Shown here piece by piece: positions 21,961 through 29,366 of a stretch of DNA of 29,366 nt (positions are counted from its first letter, which is position 1; each line of letters begins with the position of its first letter). The notes beneath the pieces were generated by a model. That model was not told the origin of the DNA. It saw only the letters and a program-made list of their open reading frames with translations, and made no database searches. The position numbers were made by a program, and so were the translations under genes. The stretch is from Treponema sp. (GTDB lineage Bacteria; Spirochaetota; Spirochaetia; Treponematales; Treponemataceae): assembly GCA_023231445.1 (NCBI GenBank), contig JALNVF010000026.1, positions 1-29,366 on the forward strand, given 5' to 3'.

Positions 21961-22949
21961 AAAAGATACTGGTACCGGTAGTTGTATTTGCACTGCTCTG
22001 CGGATTTATGCATGCTCAATCAGAGGTGACGCAGGTTACTCTTCCTAAAAGAATATTCATCGGTGATACAGCTGAAGTACGTTATACGTTCCGCTCTTCA
22101 GTTAATTTCTTTTCGGACATGAATAATTCGAAAACGTTACGAGAAATCGATAGTAAATCGCTGGGTTTTGACCTTGAGACAGATGACTATACCGTAACAA
22201 AAGCATCGCTCGCGCGCAGTGGTTCTTTATATACATTCAGTCTGTGTTTTATTCCGTGGCGTACGGGAGATATTAATTTTCCGTCTTTTGATCTTGCTCG
22301 TGCAGTATACGGAACCGCATCTTTTACTTTTTCAATCGACATGCAGCCGGTCTCTGTTTCTTCCATTCTTCAGGCAGCGGATGACAGGACTCTTCGTCCT
22401 CCGGCTGGTCCACAGCTGCTGCCGGGGACCGTCTATGCGCTGTATGCTGCTGCTGTAGCAATTCTTTTTCTTCTTGTTGTGTTGATTCGGATTATTGTAA
22501 AGTGGCCTGTTATCTGTAAGGCACGTAAAGAAAAGAAAATCCTGCGGTCATATGCCCGTAATGAGAGAGAACTGCTTAGGCGGCTCAGGAGACTGGGAAA
22601 GGCCGGGACGCAGATAAGTGACATACAGTTTTGTTCAGACCTTCAGCAGTTGATACGGCGGTATCTTGATTTCAGATATGGATATCATTTTTCCACGGTT
22701 ATAACTTCACAATTTATGGCAGCATTTGACAAGGTGACAGCGGGAACACTGTCGGACAAAAAGCAGAAAGCGGTAGAAGAGCTCGTGTCTGTCCTGTCCC
22801 GTACGGATTATATCCGTTTTGCACATGATTCAATTGATTCAAACAGACTGCCTGCAGAACAGTATTCGACAGAACTTTCAGAAGTAGAACGGGAACAGCT
22901 TCTGGAAAGAATTCGAGGCGCCGTAGATAGTTTTGAGGAGGTGCAGTAA
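21957..22949 (+). CDS. Signal-peptide membrane protein of the Bat operon (BatD/DUF4381-like position)
   Basis: A 330-aa protein. A cleavable signal (MKKILVPVVVFALLCGFMHA) is followed by a beta-rich extracytoplasmic domain of about 135 residues, one membrane helix (about 162-182) and a basic then acidic cytoplasmic helical domain (KARKEKKILRSYARNERELL onward). In related operons this slot between DUF58 and BatA often holds a DUF4381-type membrane protein; the present one adds a larger exported domain. The exported part has a TLPKRIFIGDTAEVRYTF pattern resembling the beta-sandwich starts of BatD proteins. Its exact family is uncertain. It likely links the envelope side to MoxR in the cytoplasm. 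Confidence 0.75.
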   Translation: MKKILVPVVVFALLCGFMHAQSEVTQVTLPKRIFIGDTAEVRYTFRSSVNFFSDMNNSKTLREIDSKSLGFDLETDDYTVTKASLARSGSLYTFSLCFIPWRTGDINFPSFDLARAVYGTASFTFSIDMQPVSVSSILQAADDRTLRPPAGPQLLPGTVYALYAAAVAILFLLVVLIRIIVKWPVICKARKEKKILRSYARNERELLRRLRRLGKAGTQISDIQFCSDLQQLIRRYLDFRYGYHFSTVITSQFMAAFDKVTAGTLSDKKQKAVEELVSVLSRTDYIRFAHDSIDSNRLPAEQYSTELSEVEREQLLERIRGAVDSFEEVQ

Positions 22950-22950
22950 A

Positions 22951-23955
22951 ATGCCGGATTTTCAGAACCCTGCAGCTTTTTTACTTTTGCTGCTTATTCC
23001 TGCTCTGTATGTTTTGCGTTCTTTGGGTCTGTTTACACGTATTTCATTTCCAGTGACACTTGCAGATTGGAATGGCTCTGTATTTGAATGGAAAAACGGG
23101 ATGCGTAGTTTTATATCGCATATATCACGGGCAATTGCAATTGCGGGTTTTATTGCAGGAATTGCAGCGCTTGCAGATCCTGTTATATATCATCAGGAAA
23201 AAATATATACGTCACGTGGTACGGATATACTTTTTGTCGTTGATACAAGTCCGTCAATGGCGGTGAAGGATATTGCCGGCGGTATATCGCGTTTTAATGC
23301 AGCCCGTCAGTCAATCCGGGCTCTTATACAGGATAACAGTGGAGTTTCATTCGGCCTTGTAGCCATGGGTACAGAAGCTGCAGTTGTTGTTCCTCCGACG
23401 ATGGATCATGATATGTTCTTATCCCGTCTTGACTCGCTTGTTGTCGGAAATCTCGGCGACGGTTCTGCAATCGGTACCGGATTGAGTACGGCTGTTTATC
23501 ATCTTGTATCGTCTTCCGCTCCGAAAAAGTGTATTGTACTGATTACCGATGGTGAAAACAATGCCGGGGCAATCCATCCTGAGACAGCGGCGGAACTTGC
23601 AGAAAAAAATAATATTCTGCTGTATACACTCGGAATAGGAACACGGGGGACGGTTCCTCTGGATTATGTCGATCCGAAAACCGGTAAAGTATATTCAGGA
23701 TATCTTGAATCAAACTTTGATCCGGCTCCTCTGAAGCAGCTGGCTTTATCTGCCGGCGGCCGGTATTACGGTGTACAGACTGTCAGCGATCTTGCGAATG
23801 CCCTTTCGGCTATTGGCCGTGACGTAACAGTCATTCAAACGTATCGTATGAAGGCGGAAAGCGAACGGTATTACGACAGGTTTATTCTTGTTTCCGCGCT
23901 TTTATTTATTGCTGCATGGCTTATACGGCGGTTGTATCTGCAGGAGTTTGTATAA
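22951..23955 (+). CDS. batA: BatA-like von Willebrand factor A membrane protein
   Basis: A 334-aa protein with two N-terminal membrane helices (about 7-25 and 58-78), a VWA domain and one C-terminal helix (about 308-326). The MIDAS metal site is intact: DTSPSM (DxSxS), the threonine region in GDGSAIGTGLSTA, and LITDGENNAG. It is the BatA/YfbK-like component of aerotolerance (Bat) operons, thought to bind MoxR and a membrane client. ATG 22951 was chosen because GAGGAGG lies nine bases upstream; the TTG at 22933 would overlap the previous gene. It starts one base after the previous stop. Confidence 0.92.
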   Translation: MPDFQNPAAFLLLLLIPALYVLRSLGLFTRISFPVTLADWNGSVFEWKNGMRSFISHISRAIAIAGFIAGIAALADPVIYHQEKIYTSRGTDILFVVDTSPSMAVKDIAGGISRFNAARQSIRALIQDNSGVSFGLVAMGTEAAVVVPPTMDHDMFLSRLDSLVVGNLGDGSAIGTGLSTAVYHLVSSSAPKKCIVLITDGENNAGAIHPETAAELAEKNNILLYTLGIGTRGTVPLDYVDPKTGKVYSGYLESNFDPAPLKQLALSAGGRYYGVQTVSDLANALSAIGRDVTVIQTYRMKAESERYYDRFILVSALLFIAAWLIRRLYLQEFV

Positions 23956-23957
23956 TT

Positions 23958-25619
23958 ATGTTTTTTAACTGTGAACGACCATATGCATTTTACGGACTTA
24001 TTGTTCTAGTACCTGCAGTATTGATCGCCGTGCGGAAATATCGCAGGATCATTAAGCAGACTGCGAAAATTACAGGAGTGTATTCATATATCCCCGGCGG
24101 AAAACGTATGAAAAATTTGCCCCGGATTATTGTTTTACGTACGATTTTTCTCTGCCTTGCATGGATTATGCTCACGTCTGCATATGCCGGTTTTTCATGG
24201 GGCGCATATGAAGTTCCTTCTCAAAAAAACGGTAATGCAGTTTCATTTGTGTTTGATATTTCATACAGTATGAATGCTGACGACGCTCCCGGTGGGTTAA
24301 CAAGACTTCATGCTGCTGCAAAGTATTCTGATATACTCTTGTCCCATATGGAAAATACTTCTGTTTCTGTTGTGCTTGCAAAAGGAGACGGAGTCATTGT
24401 TATTCCTCTTACGGAGGATACCGCTGTTGTCCAGTCTTTACTTGGTACGCTTTCTCCTGATCTAATGACGGCCGCCGGTTCATCGCTGGGGAAGGGAATA
24501 GAGGCGGCGCTCAGGTCTTTTCCGTCTACTTCTGCACAGAACAGGCATGTGTGGGTATTTACGGATGGTGATGAAACAGACGGGCAGCTGACGGGCGCAC
24601 TGGAAGACTGTGTAAAATACGGTGTAAATGTTTCACTGATCGGATTCGGGTCCGAACGCGAAATTGAAGTGACGGCCGGAGACGGCAGAACAAAAGTAAT
24701 GACAGCACTTCGGTCTGAAAAAATGAAGAAAACGGCTGCTCAAGTTACCAGAATGGGATTCAGTACGAATACTGATGGTACCGTGAGATATGTAGATGCA
24801 ACCGAGGCCGGATCTGCACTTGAATTACTTCGTTCTTTAAAAGCAGGTAATACAGACGATGAAAAAAACACATCGACGGTAGTGTCATATGAAGTAAAAC
24901 CTGTGGAACGCTATTCATTGTTTCTCATAATGGCAGTCGTTTTTTTTGTATTAAGTTTTGCTGTTGCGGAATTTGATCCGGAAAATCCGGTAAAGCATCC
25001 GGCAGGAAGCGGATTTATTATTTTCATGTGTACGATTTTATTTTTGTTTACTTCATGTAGTCATGGGAAGACGAAAAATGCGCAGGAAATTATGCGCAGT
25101 TCATGGGCATGGCATCAGAAAAATTACAGAAGTGCGACAGCCGGCTTTCTTCGCACCGAAGAAAACGCGTTACAATATAATGACAACGTTACCATTCAGT
25201 ATGCCCGTTATGATCTTGCTGCAACATACATTATGGAGGGGGAATACGCAGCTGCATCCGGCTGTCTGAATCAGATTTCTCCTGAAGCGCCTCCTCCGAT
25301 ACGTTATGCAGCATACTATAATGCCGGTATTATTGCATACCGGAACGGCAAATATAAAGAAGCAGCAGACTGTTTTAGGGATGCACTCAGAATCGATGGA
25401 ACAAAAATAGAAGCAAAGGAAAACTTTGAGATAGCGCGTCAACAGCAGACTGAAGAAGATGTTCACGGAACAAAAAATACAGTCACTCCTGTTTCTCAGG
25501 AGGATAATAGAACTACAACAATAGAGAGTGCAGTATTTCAGCGGATACGGGAGAACGATAAGAAACAATGGAAAAACAGCGGATCGGAACAAAACTCGGA
25601 ATCAGGATCGGATTATTAA
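23958..25619 (+). CDS. BatB-BatC fusion: VWA membrane protein with C-terminal TPR domain
   Basis: A 553-aa protein. The N-terminal half repeats the BatA plan: a first helix, a second helix near 55-75, and a VWA domain with the metal-site motifs FDISYSMNADD and FTDGDETDGQ. A third helix follows at about 318-336. After it comes another hydrophobic stretch ending in FLFTSC (C367), a perfect-looking lipobox, then a TPR-like region (ARYDLAATYIMEGEYAAASG, then YYNAGIIAYRNGKYKEAADC) and a polar tail rich in E, Q and S. In Bacteroides and Leptospira, BatB (VWA) and BatC (TPR) are separate. Here they appear fused, with the old lipoprotein signal of BatC kept at the joint. ATG 23958 is preferred to 23916, which overlaps batA. 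Confidence 0.85.
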   Translation: MFFNCERPYAFYGLIVLVPAVLIAVRKYRRIIKQTAKITGVYSYIPGGKRMKNLPRIIVLRTIFLCLAWIMLTSAYAGFSWGAYEVPSQKNGNAVSFVFDISYSMNADDAPGGLTRLHAAAKYSDILLSHMENTSVSVVLAKGDGVIVIPLTEDTAVVQSLLGTLSPDLMTAAGSSLGKGIEAALRSFPSTSAQNRHVWVFTDGDETDGQLTGALEDCVKYGVNVSLIGFGSEREIEVTAGDGRTKVMTALRSEKMKKTAAQVTRMGFSTNTDGTVRYVDATEAGSALELLRSLKAGNTDDEKNTSTVVSYEVKPVERYSLFLIMAVVFFVLSFAVAEFDPENPVKHPAGSGFIIFMCTILFLFTSCSHGKTKNAQEIMRSSWAWHQKNYRSATAGFLRTEENALQYNDNVTIQYARYDLAATYIMEGEYAAASGCLNQISPEAPPPIRYAAYYNAGIIAYRNGKYKEAADCFRDALRIDGTKIEAKENFEIARQQQTEEDVHGTKNTVTPVSQEDNRTTTIESAVFQRIRENDKKQWKNSGSEQNSESGSDY

Positions 25620-26950
25620 TATTTGCATTACTTCCGGCTGATATTGTATTTTCTCAGTCGTTTTCGGAGATGCATTCTCTTCAAGTGGTATCGCAGGACA
25701 GTGTGATCTACTCAGGAAAGGAGAGCCTGTTTATGCTCATCATTCCGTCGGTAAAACCCTCTGATGTTCAGGTTGAAACACCGTCTCTGCCGGCGGACGT
25801 CAGTTTTATTTCAATGCGTCGTACAGATTATGTTGAAAATGGAGTCCAGTCTGGTACGAAAATTGATTTATGGCTTACATTCCGCACTGCGAAAGAGTTT
25901 TCTCTGCTTCCTCTTAAAATAAAGGTCCGTAACAGATCGTATTCAATTCGTTTTAATGACATAACTGTTGTACAGGATCCGTCAACACTTGCTCCTTGTT
26001 TCATAATCATGTTTGATAACGGAACTGAAGTGAATAATACCCGGTGGATCGATAAATCTCTTTTTACCGTTTCTGCCGGCGATAAAATCAGATTTACGGT
26101 ATTTGTCCAGTATGCAGTGCAGGTTATGAAATTTGAATGGACTGTTCCTAAAGATGCCCTTTTTACAAAAATACGAACGTATGAGATTACAGAGGGGAAG
26201 CCCCGTGGAAAAGAATCTTTTTCAGAGCGTATTCCGGTCGGACGTTTTGAATGGCAGCCGCTTGCATCCGGTACTGCAGCACTGCCGGAGATACATTTTA
26301 CTGCAACAGCATACAACGGCAGTCGTACTGTTCTTTCGTGTCCCGGTATGCATATCACTGTTCTTCCTTCAGAGAAAAAAACTGCTCCTCGCGCAGAAAG
26401 TGATGACAGTTATTTTGCTTACGCTTTTACAGAGGCCGCAAAAGCAGAAACGGATAAAGTTCATATGGCCATAAGCGAAGCTGATTGTGAAGAACTTGCT
26501 TTACTCCGGGTAAAGGAACGGCATTCTTTTTTTCAAAGGAAGGCAGCTGCTGAACGGCGTGCATTTGAGAAGAAAATAGGGCTTACTGAGGGACAAAAAG
26601 AACCTGATGCGCCATTATCATTTTTTTTATTGGCTGCTGCTGTCATATGTGCATTATTTACCGTAGTTTTCTTTTTTCAGAAAAAACGAAAGTTTGCATT
26701 TATTGGTGTTGCTGCTGTATGTATACTTTTTCCCTGTACGTTTGTTTTTGTAATGAAGCTTTCAGCGCTGTATGGAGTTTTTAAGGGTGGTTGCATACAC
26801 TCTGTTCCTGACGAATCATCAGGATGTGTTACTCTTATGGATAAAGGTCAGCGGGTTCGTATTGAAGAGGTTACCGGTAAGTGGATGTATGTTCAGTACG
26901 GCAGCATCGGCGGCTGGATATCATCTTCCTCTGTTATTATAATAAAATAG
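25568..26950 (+). CDS. batD: BatD-like protein with C-terminal SH3 domain
   Basis: A 460-aa protein. An N-terminal signal (about 10-30, ending VFSQS) is followed by two beta-sandwich segments typical of BatD (the first near SGKESLFMLIIPSVKP, the second near VSAGDKIRFTVFVQYAVQ), a helical basic stretch, two membrane helices (about 347-367 and 374-394) and a C-terminal bacterial SH3 domain of about 55 residues (CIHSVPDESSGCVTLMDKGQ to the end, with the ALYG/GGWI pattern). In Bacteroides the SH3 domain is on BatE, so domains seem reshuffled here. The start overlaps the previous gene by 52 bases; a later start is possible but would trim the signal. It is the last bat gene. Confidence 0.82.
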   Translation: MEKQRIGTKLGIRIGLLIFALLPADIVFSQSFSEMHSLQVVSQDSVIYSGKESLFMLIIPSVKPSDVQVETPSLPADVSFISMRRTDYVENGVQSGTKIDLWLTFRTAKEFSLLPLKIKVRNRSYSIRFNDITVVQDPSTLAPCFIIMFDNGTEVNNTRWIDKSLFTVSAGDKIRFTVFVQYAVQVMKFEWTVPKDALFTKIRTYEITEGKPRGKESFSERIPVGRFEWQPLASGTAALPEIHFTATAYNGSRTVLSCPGMHITVLPSEKKTAPRAESDDSYFAYAFTEAAKAETDKVHMAISEADCEELALLRVKERHSFFQRKAAAERRAFEKKIGLTEGQKEPDAPLSFFLLAAAVICALFTVVFFFQKKRKFAFIGVAAVCILFPCTFVFVMKLSALYGVFKGGCIHSVPDESSGCVTLMDKGQRVRIEEVTGKWMYVQYGSIGGWISSSSVIIIK

Positions 26951-26977
26951 TGGTATTAATGGATTTGGAGGTTTGTT

Positions 26978-27529
26978 ATGGATTTTGGCGATATTCTTGA
27001 TCAATGGGACAGCCAGCAGAAGAATGCAGCGAAAAAACAGAAGGAGAGCGGAAAAACTCAAATATCGCATAAAAAAGCAAACGCCCCTACACCTGCAGAG
27101 AAAGCTGCAGCCAGCAGCAGAGCAACAGATCATGATTTTGACAAACGTATAAATCCGGAGGAAGCCTGGCTCCGCAGATACGGTACTGTCGATAAAGATA
27201 AAATTGCCGAAGAGGCGGAAGAATCGATGCGGACAAATTCACAGCAGTATTTTAAGAGTCTGCCTGTTGAAGCACGTCTTGATCTTCATGGACTTACGCA
27301 GGATGAAGCTAGAAGCAGACTTAATTCGTTTATTTCAGATTGTCTCAAGCGCGGAGTACGAAAAGTCCTTCTTATTCACGGAAAAGGACTTCATACGACA
27401 GGAAGTGATCCTGTGCTCGGTGAGGTCGTTCGTAAATTTATGGAAACCGATAAACGCTGCGGTATGTCGGGACATCCTGAAAAACGTATGGGTGGAAACG
27501 GTGCAACATGGCTTGTGTTGAAACAATAA
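26978..27529 (+). CDS. Smr-domain protein
   Basis: A 183-aa protein. A charged, low-complexity N-terminus (residues 1-85, rich in K, A and E) precedes a C-terminal Smr domain: ARLDLHGLTQDEARSRLNSF (the LDLHG motif), VLLIHGKGLHTTG (the HGKG motif) and a glycine-rich MGGNGATWLVL end. Smr domains are nicking endonucleases or RNA-cleaving modules, found in MutS2 and in stand-alone proteins linked to ribosome rescue. TTGGAGG stands nine bases before the ATG. It comes 27 bp after batD in the same direction, so may be co-transcribed, though its role need not be related. Confidence 0.92.
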   Translation: MDFGDILDQWDSQQKNAAKKQKESGKTQISHKKANAPTPAEKAAASSRATDHDFDKRINPEEAWLRRYGTVDKDKIAEEAEESMRTNSQQYFKSLPVEARLDLHGLTQDEARSRLNSFISDCLKRGVRKVLLIHGKGLHTTGSDPVLGEVVRKFMETDKRCGMSGHPEKRMGGNGATWLVLKQ

Positions 27530-27553
27530 TTACTTCTAAACGAGGATAAAATA

Positions 27554-28432
27554 ATGGAAGACTATAAAATTACTAATGGTATTATTTCTATTGGAGTACG
27601 AGGAAAAGGTGCAGAACTTTCATCTCTTAAGAAGGGAAATAGTGAATATTTGTGGAATGCTGATCCTTCAATATGGAACAGGTCCGCACCTCAGCTTTTC
27701 CCGATTGTCGGTACGCTTGCCGGTAATGAATATCGGTACGGCGGCAGAACATATTATATGTCCCGGCACGGATTTGCCCGTGACTGCATATTCTCCGTTT
27801 CGAAGCAAACCGACAAAAGCATCTGTCTTACTCTTCATGATACGCCTGAAACAATTAAAATGTATCCCTTCCCGTTTATTTTCGACGTGGAATATATTCT
27901 TACCGGCAGTACACTTACATATACCTGGCGTATTATGAATACAGGAAAGAATGTAATGTATTTTTCTGTTGGAGGACATCCGGCATTTAAGTGCCCGCCT
28001 TCTGACGGGAAATTTGCCGACTGTTCACTTAAATTCGGTGGTAAAATTGCAGTAGCGGACATAAATTGTGAAACCTTAAATGCTGCCGGCCTTCTTCAGG
28101 CGCAAATGTTCCATTATAAGCTGGATAATGGAATAGTAAAGATTACAGACGATATGTTTTCGCATGATGCTCTTATATTGGAAGACAGTGGGATACATGC
28201 TGTTTCTCTGCTGGACAGCGGCCAAAAAGAATACATCCGTGTTGATTTTGACGCAGATATATTCGGTCTTTGGTCTCCGCAGGACAAGCATGCGCCATTT
28301 CTTTGTATTGAACCATGGTACGGGCGGTGTGACCGTGCCGGATATAACGGAGAATTACAGGACCGTGAGTGGGGGAATGAGCTTGAAAGCGGAAAAACTT
28401 TTGAGAGATCATTTTCAGTCACCGTTATGTGA
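27554..28432 (+). CDS. Aldose 1-epimerase family protein (LacX-like)
   Basis: A 292-aa galactose-mutarotase-fold protein. The beta-sandwich starts with ISIGVRGKGAELSSLKKGNS, then EYLWNADPSIWNRSAPQLFP and GFARDCIFSV. The conserved histidine is in YFSVGGHPAFKCP, and the C-terminal CIEPWYGRCDRAGYNGELQD carries the acidic catalytic region expected of this family. It probably interconverts the alpha and beta anomers of a hexose or hexose phosphate; the sugar is not readable. The length matches LacX proteins rather than the larger GalM. GAGGA lies before the ATG, and Smr ends 24 bp upstream. An AT-rich palindromic region follows. Confidence 0.9.
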   Translation: MEDYKITNGIISIGVRGKGAELSSLKKGNSEYLWNADPSIWNRSAPQLFPIVGTLAGNEYRYGGRTYYMSRHGFARDCIFSVSKQTDKSICLTLHDTPETIKMYPFPFIFDVEYILTGSTLTYTWRIMNTGKNVMYFSVGGHPAFKCPPSDGKFADCSLKFGGKIAVADINCETLNAAGLLQAQMFHYKLDNGIVKITDDMFSHDALILEDSGIHAVSLLDSGQKEYIRVDFDADIFGLWSPQDKHAPFLCIEPWYGRCDRAGYNGELQDREWGNELESGKTFERSFSVTVM

Positions 28433-28448
28433 GCCAGGGGAAATAACA

Positions 28449-28499
28449 AAAAAATAGTGAAATTACTATTGTAATATTTACAATAAATAGCTATTTTTT
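28449..28499. promoter_or_regulatory. AT-rich palindromic control/terminator region before the DnaJ-domain gene
   Basis: AAAAAATAG (28449-28457) is complementary to CTATTTTTT (28491-28499). Nested inside is TATTGTAA-TAT-TTACAATA (28467-28485), a 19-bp perfect palindrome. AATAGT/ACTATT gives a competing stem. The outer stem with its T-tract could end the epimerase transcript, while the inner palindrome overlaps the -35 of the next promoter and could be an operator. Confidence 0.55.
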
Positions 28500-28504
28500 A
28501 TACA
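28477..28504 (+). promoter_or_regulatory. Candidate promoter of the DnaJ-domain gene
   Basis: TTTACA (28477-28482), 16 bp, TATACA (28499-28504); the ATG at 28511 lies where transcription should begin. No Shine-Dalgarno is present, so the mRNA is probably leaderless. Confidence 0.55.
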
Positions 28505-28510
28505 TATACT

Positions 28511-29098
28511 ATGTCAGAAGATCTTTATGAGACACTGGGTGTGTCAAAAACAGCAACCGCTGATGAGATAAAAAAAGCGTATCGCAATCTTGCATTTAAA
28601 TATCATCCGGATCGGAATCCCGGCGATAAAGTTGCGGAAGAGAAATTTAAATCAATCAATGCAGCGTACAGTATACTCGGTGACGAAACGAAACGTATGC
28701 AGTATGACCGTTACGGAGCTTCTGAGAGCATATATGGCAGCAGTCAGACACAGAATCAACAGCAGTATTCGTATGGAAATAATGACGGGACATACGACAG
28801 TGACGACGCATTCTGGCAGTGGTTTAGCGGTAATCCGCGGAATGACGATTATCAGCAGAGACGTTATACATATTCATGGTCTTCCGGCGGGAATTCCGGG
28901 ACACGGGAAGAACTTCATGCACAGCTTTATTCAAAGATTGCACAGACAATTTTCGGTGGTGCTATAAGCACTTTTCTGGGGCCGTTTCTCCCGCTTGTGT
29001 CGTTTATCTGTTTTTTTGTGATGATAAACGGCATAGTCGGGATTGTAAAATCTGTTATTGGACTTATAAAATTAGATAAGCAGAAACCAGATAAATAG
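28511..29098 (+). CDS. J-domain membrane protein
   Basis: A 195-aa protein. An N-terminal J-domain (1-68: LYETLGVSKTATADEIKKAY, then the HPD motif at 32-34 in KYHPDRNPG and QYDRYG) should stimulate DnaK ATPase. A serine/glycine/tyrosine-rich linker follows (about 75-135), then one or two hydrophobic helices (about 150-185) ending in a basic tail. The cysteine-rich zinc domain and C-terminal substrate domains of true DnaJ are absent, so this is a specialised membrane co-chaperone rather than DnaJ. No Shine-Dalgarno; see the promoter entry. It converges on infA with a 9-bp gap. Confidence 0.9.
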   Translation: MSEDLYETLGVSKTATADEIKKAYRNLAFKYHPDRNPGDKVAEEKFKSINAAYSILGDETKRMQYDRYGASESIYGSSQTQNQQQYSYGNNDGTYDSDDAFWQWFSGNPRNDDYQQRRYTYSWSSGGNSGTREELHAQLYSKIAQTIFGGAISTFLGPFLPLVSFICFFVMINGIVGIVKSVIGLIKLDKQKPDK

Positions 29099-29107
29099 AG
29101 TTCACGT

Positions 29108-29326
29108 TCAGCGCTGGCGGAAAATTATTCTGCCACGGTTCAGGTCGTAGGGAGAAAGAGCTACTTTTACTGTGTCTCCCGGTACGATTCTGATATAATG
29201 TTTGCGCATTTTTCCTGATAAAGCTGCAAGAATAAGATGCCCATTCTGCAGTTCAATTTTGAAAGTCGTGTTCGGTAAAGCTTCTTTTACAACACCTTCG
29301 ACTTCAATTGCTTCCTCTTTAGCCAC
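29108..29326 (-). CDS. infA: Translation initiation factor IF-1
   Basis: A 72-aa S1-like OB-fold protein that binds the ribosomal A site during initiation. The sequence begins AKEEAIEVEGVVKEALPNTT and continues with the family patterns F.IELQNGH, SGKMRKHYIRIVPGD and VKVALSPYDLNRGRIIFR. The length is exactly that of bacterial IF-1. The start codon is GTG, confirmed by GGAGG four bases upstream and by homology (Ala-Lys-Glu after fMet). The window ends 40 bp upstream, so its promoter is not fully visible. Confidence 0.97.
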   Translation of the reverse strand: MAKEEAIEVEGVVKEALPNTTFKIELQNGHLILAALSGKMRKHYIRIVPGDTVKVALSPYDLNRGRIIFRQR

Positions 29327-29366
29327 AATTCCTCCAAATAAAACGTAACAAAATACGAAAAAAGTT

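Overview
The window looks like a chromosomal segment of a spirochaete, most likely a Treponema-like host-associated or anaerobic species. This is inferred from moderately AT-rich DNA, the protein flavour, and a MoxR/Bat-type operon next to SBP lipoproteins. No rRNA, tRNA, insertion sequence, phage gene or CRISPR array was recognised. Almost all DNA is coding, in short operons on both strands.

Layout. At 1-2008 lie the end of a PTS EIIA-like protein (with a clear terminator), an unrecognised 180-aa protein and a membrane-anchored lytic transglycosylase. At 2080-5340, the redox repressor gene rex has a self-like Rex operator and is followed by serC and serA (serine synthesis from 3-phosphoglycerate). 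At 5279-6049 (minus) is a rhomboid-like protein that lacks the catalytic serine. It is divergent, with interleaved promoters, from a compact clpS-clpA-aat operon (6104-9617), which encodes the three dedicated parts of the bacterial N-degron pathway. An ACT-domain protein and a MATE exporter follow (9708-11372).

The 11373-12134 region is the only large non-genic stretch. It holds a degenerate 22-bp tandem array with nested palindromes, and what looks like a decayed minus-strand gene behind dgt. The dgt gene (minus) is separated from fabD by 359 bp. That gap contains a minus-strand terminator hairpin whose loop carries an anti-Shine-Dalgarno sequence. A fatty-acid operon follows (fabD-fabG, terminator, fabF-fabZ; no acpP). 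Next is a minus-strand pair, a PLP aminotransferase and an orphan solute-binding lipoprotein.

From 20069 an operon of moxR, a DUF58 gene, a membrane protein, a VWA (BatA) gene, a VWA-TPR fusion (BatB+BatC) and a BatD-SH3 gene encodes a probable chaperone/envelope-stress complex at the inner membrane. It is followed by an Smr-domain protein, an aldose-epimerase-like protein, a membrane DnaJ-domain protein and infA (minus, GTG start).

Two patterns run through the window. First, several genes (rhomboid, clpS, ACT protein, aminotransferase, DnaJ) have a promoter-like -35/-10 pair whose expected start point falls on or within a few bases of the ATG and have no Shine-Dalgarno, suggesting leaderless mRNAs, while their neighbours have ordinary AGGAG-type sites. 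Second, two divergent gene pairs (rhomboid/clpS, aminotransferase/moxR) have physically overlapping promoters. All functional statements rest on motif recognition by eye; no database search was run.
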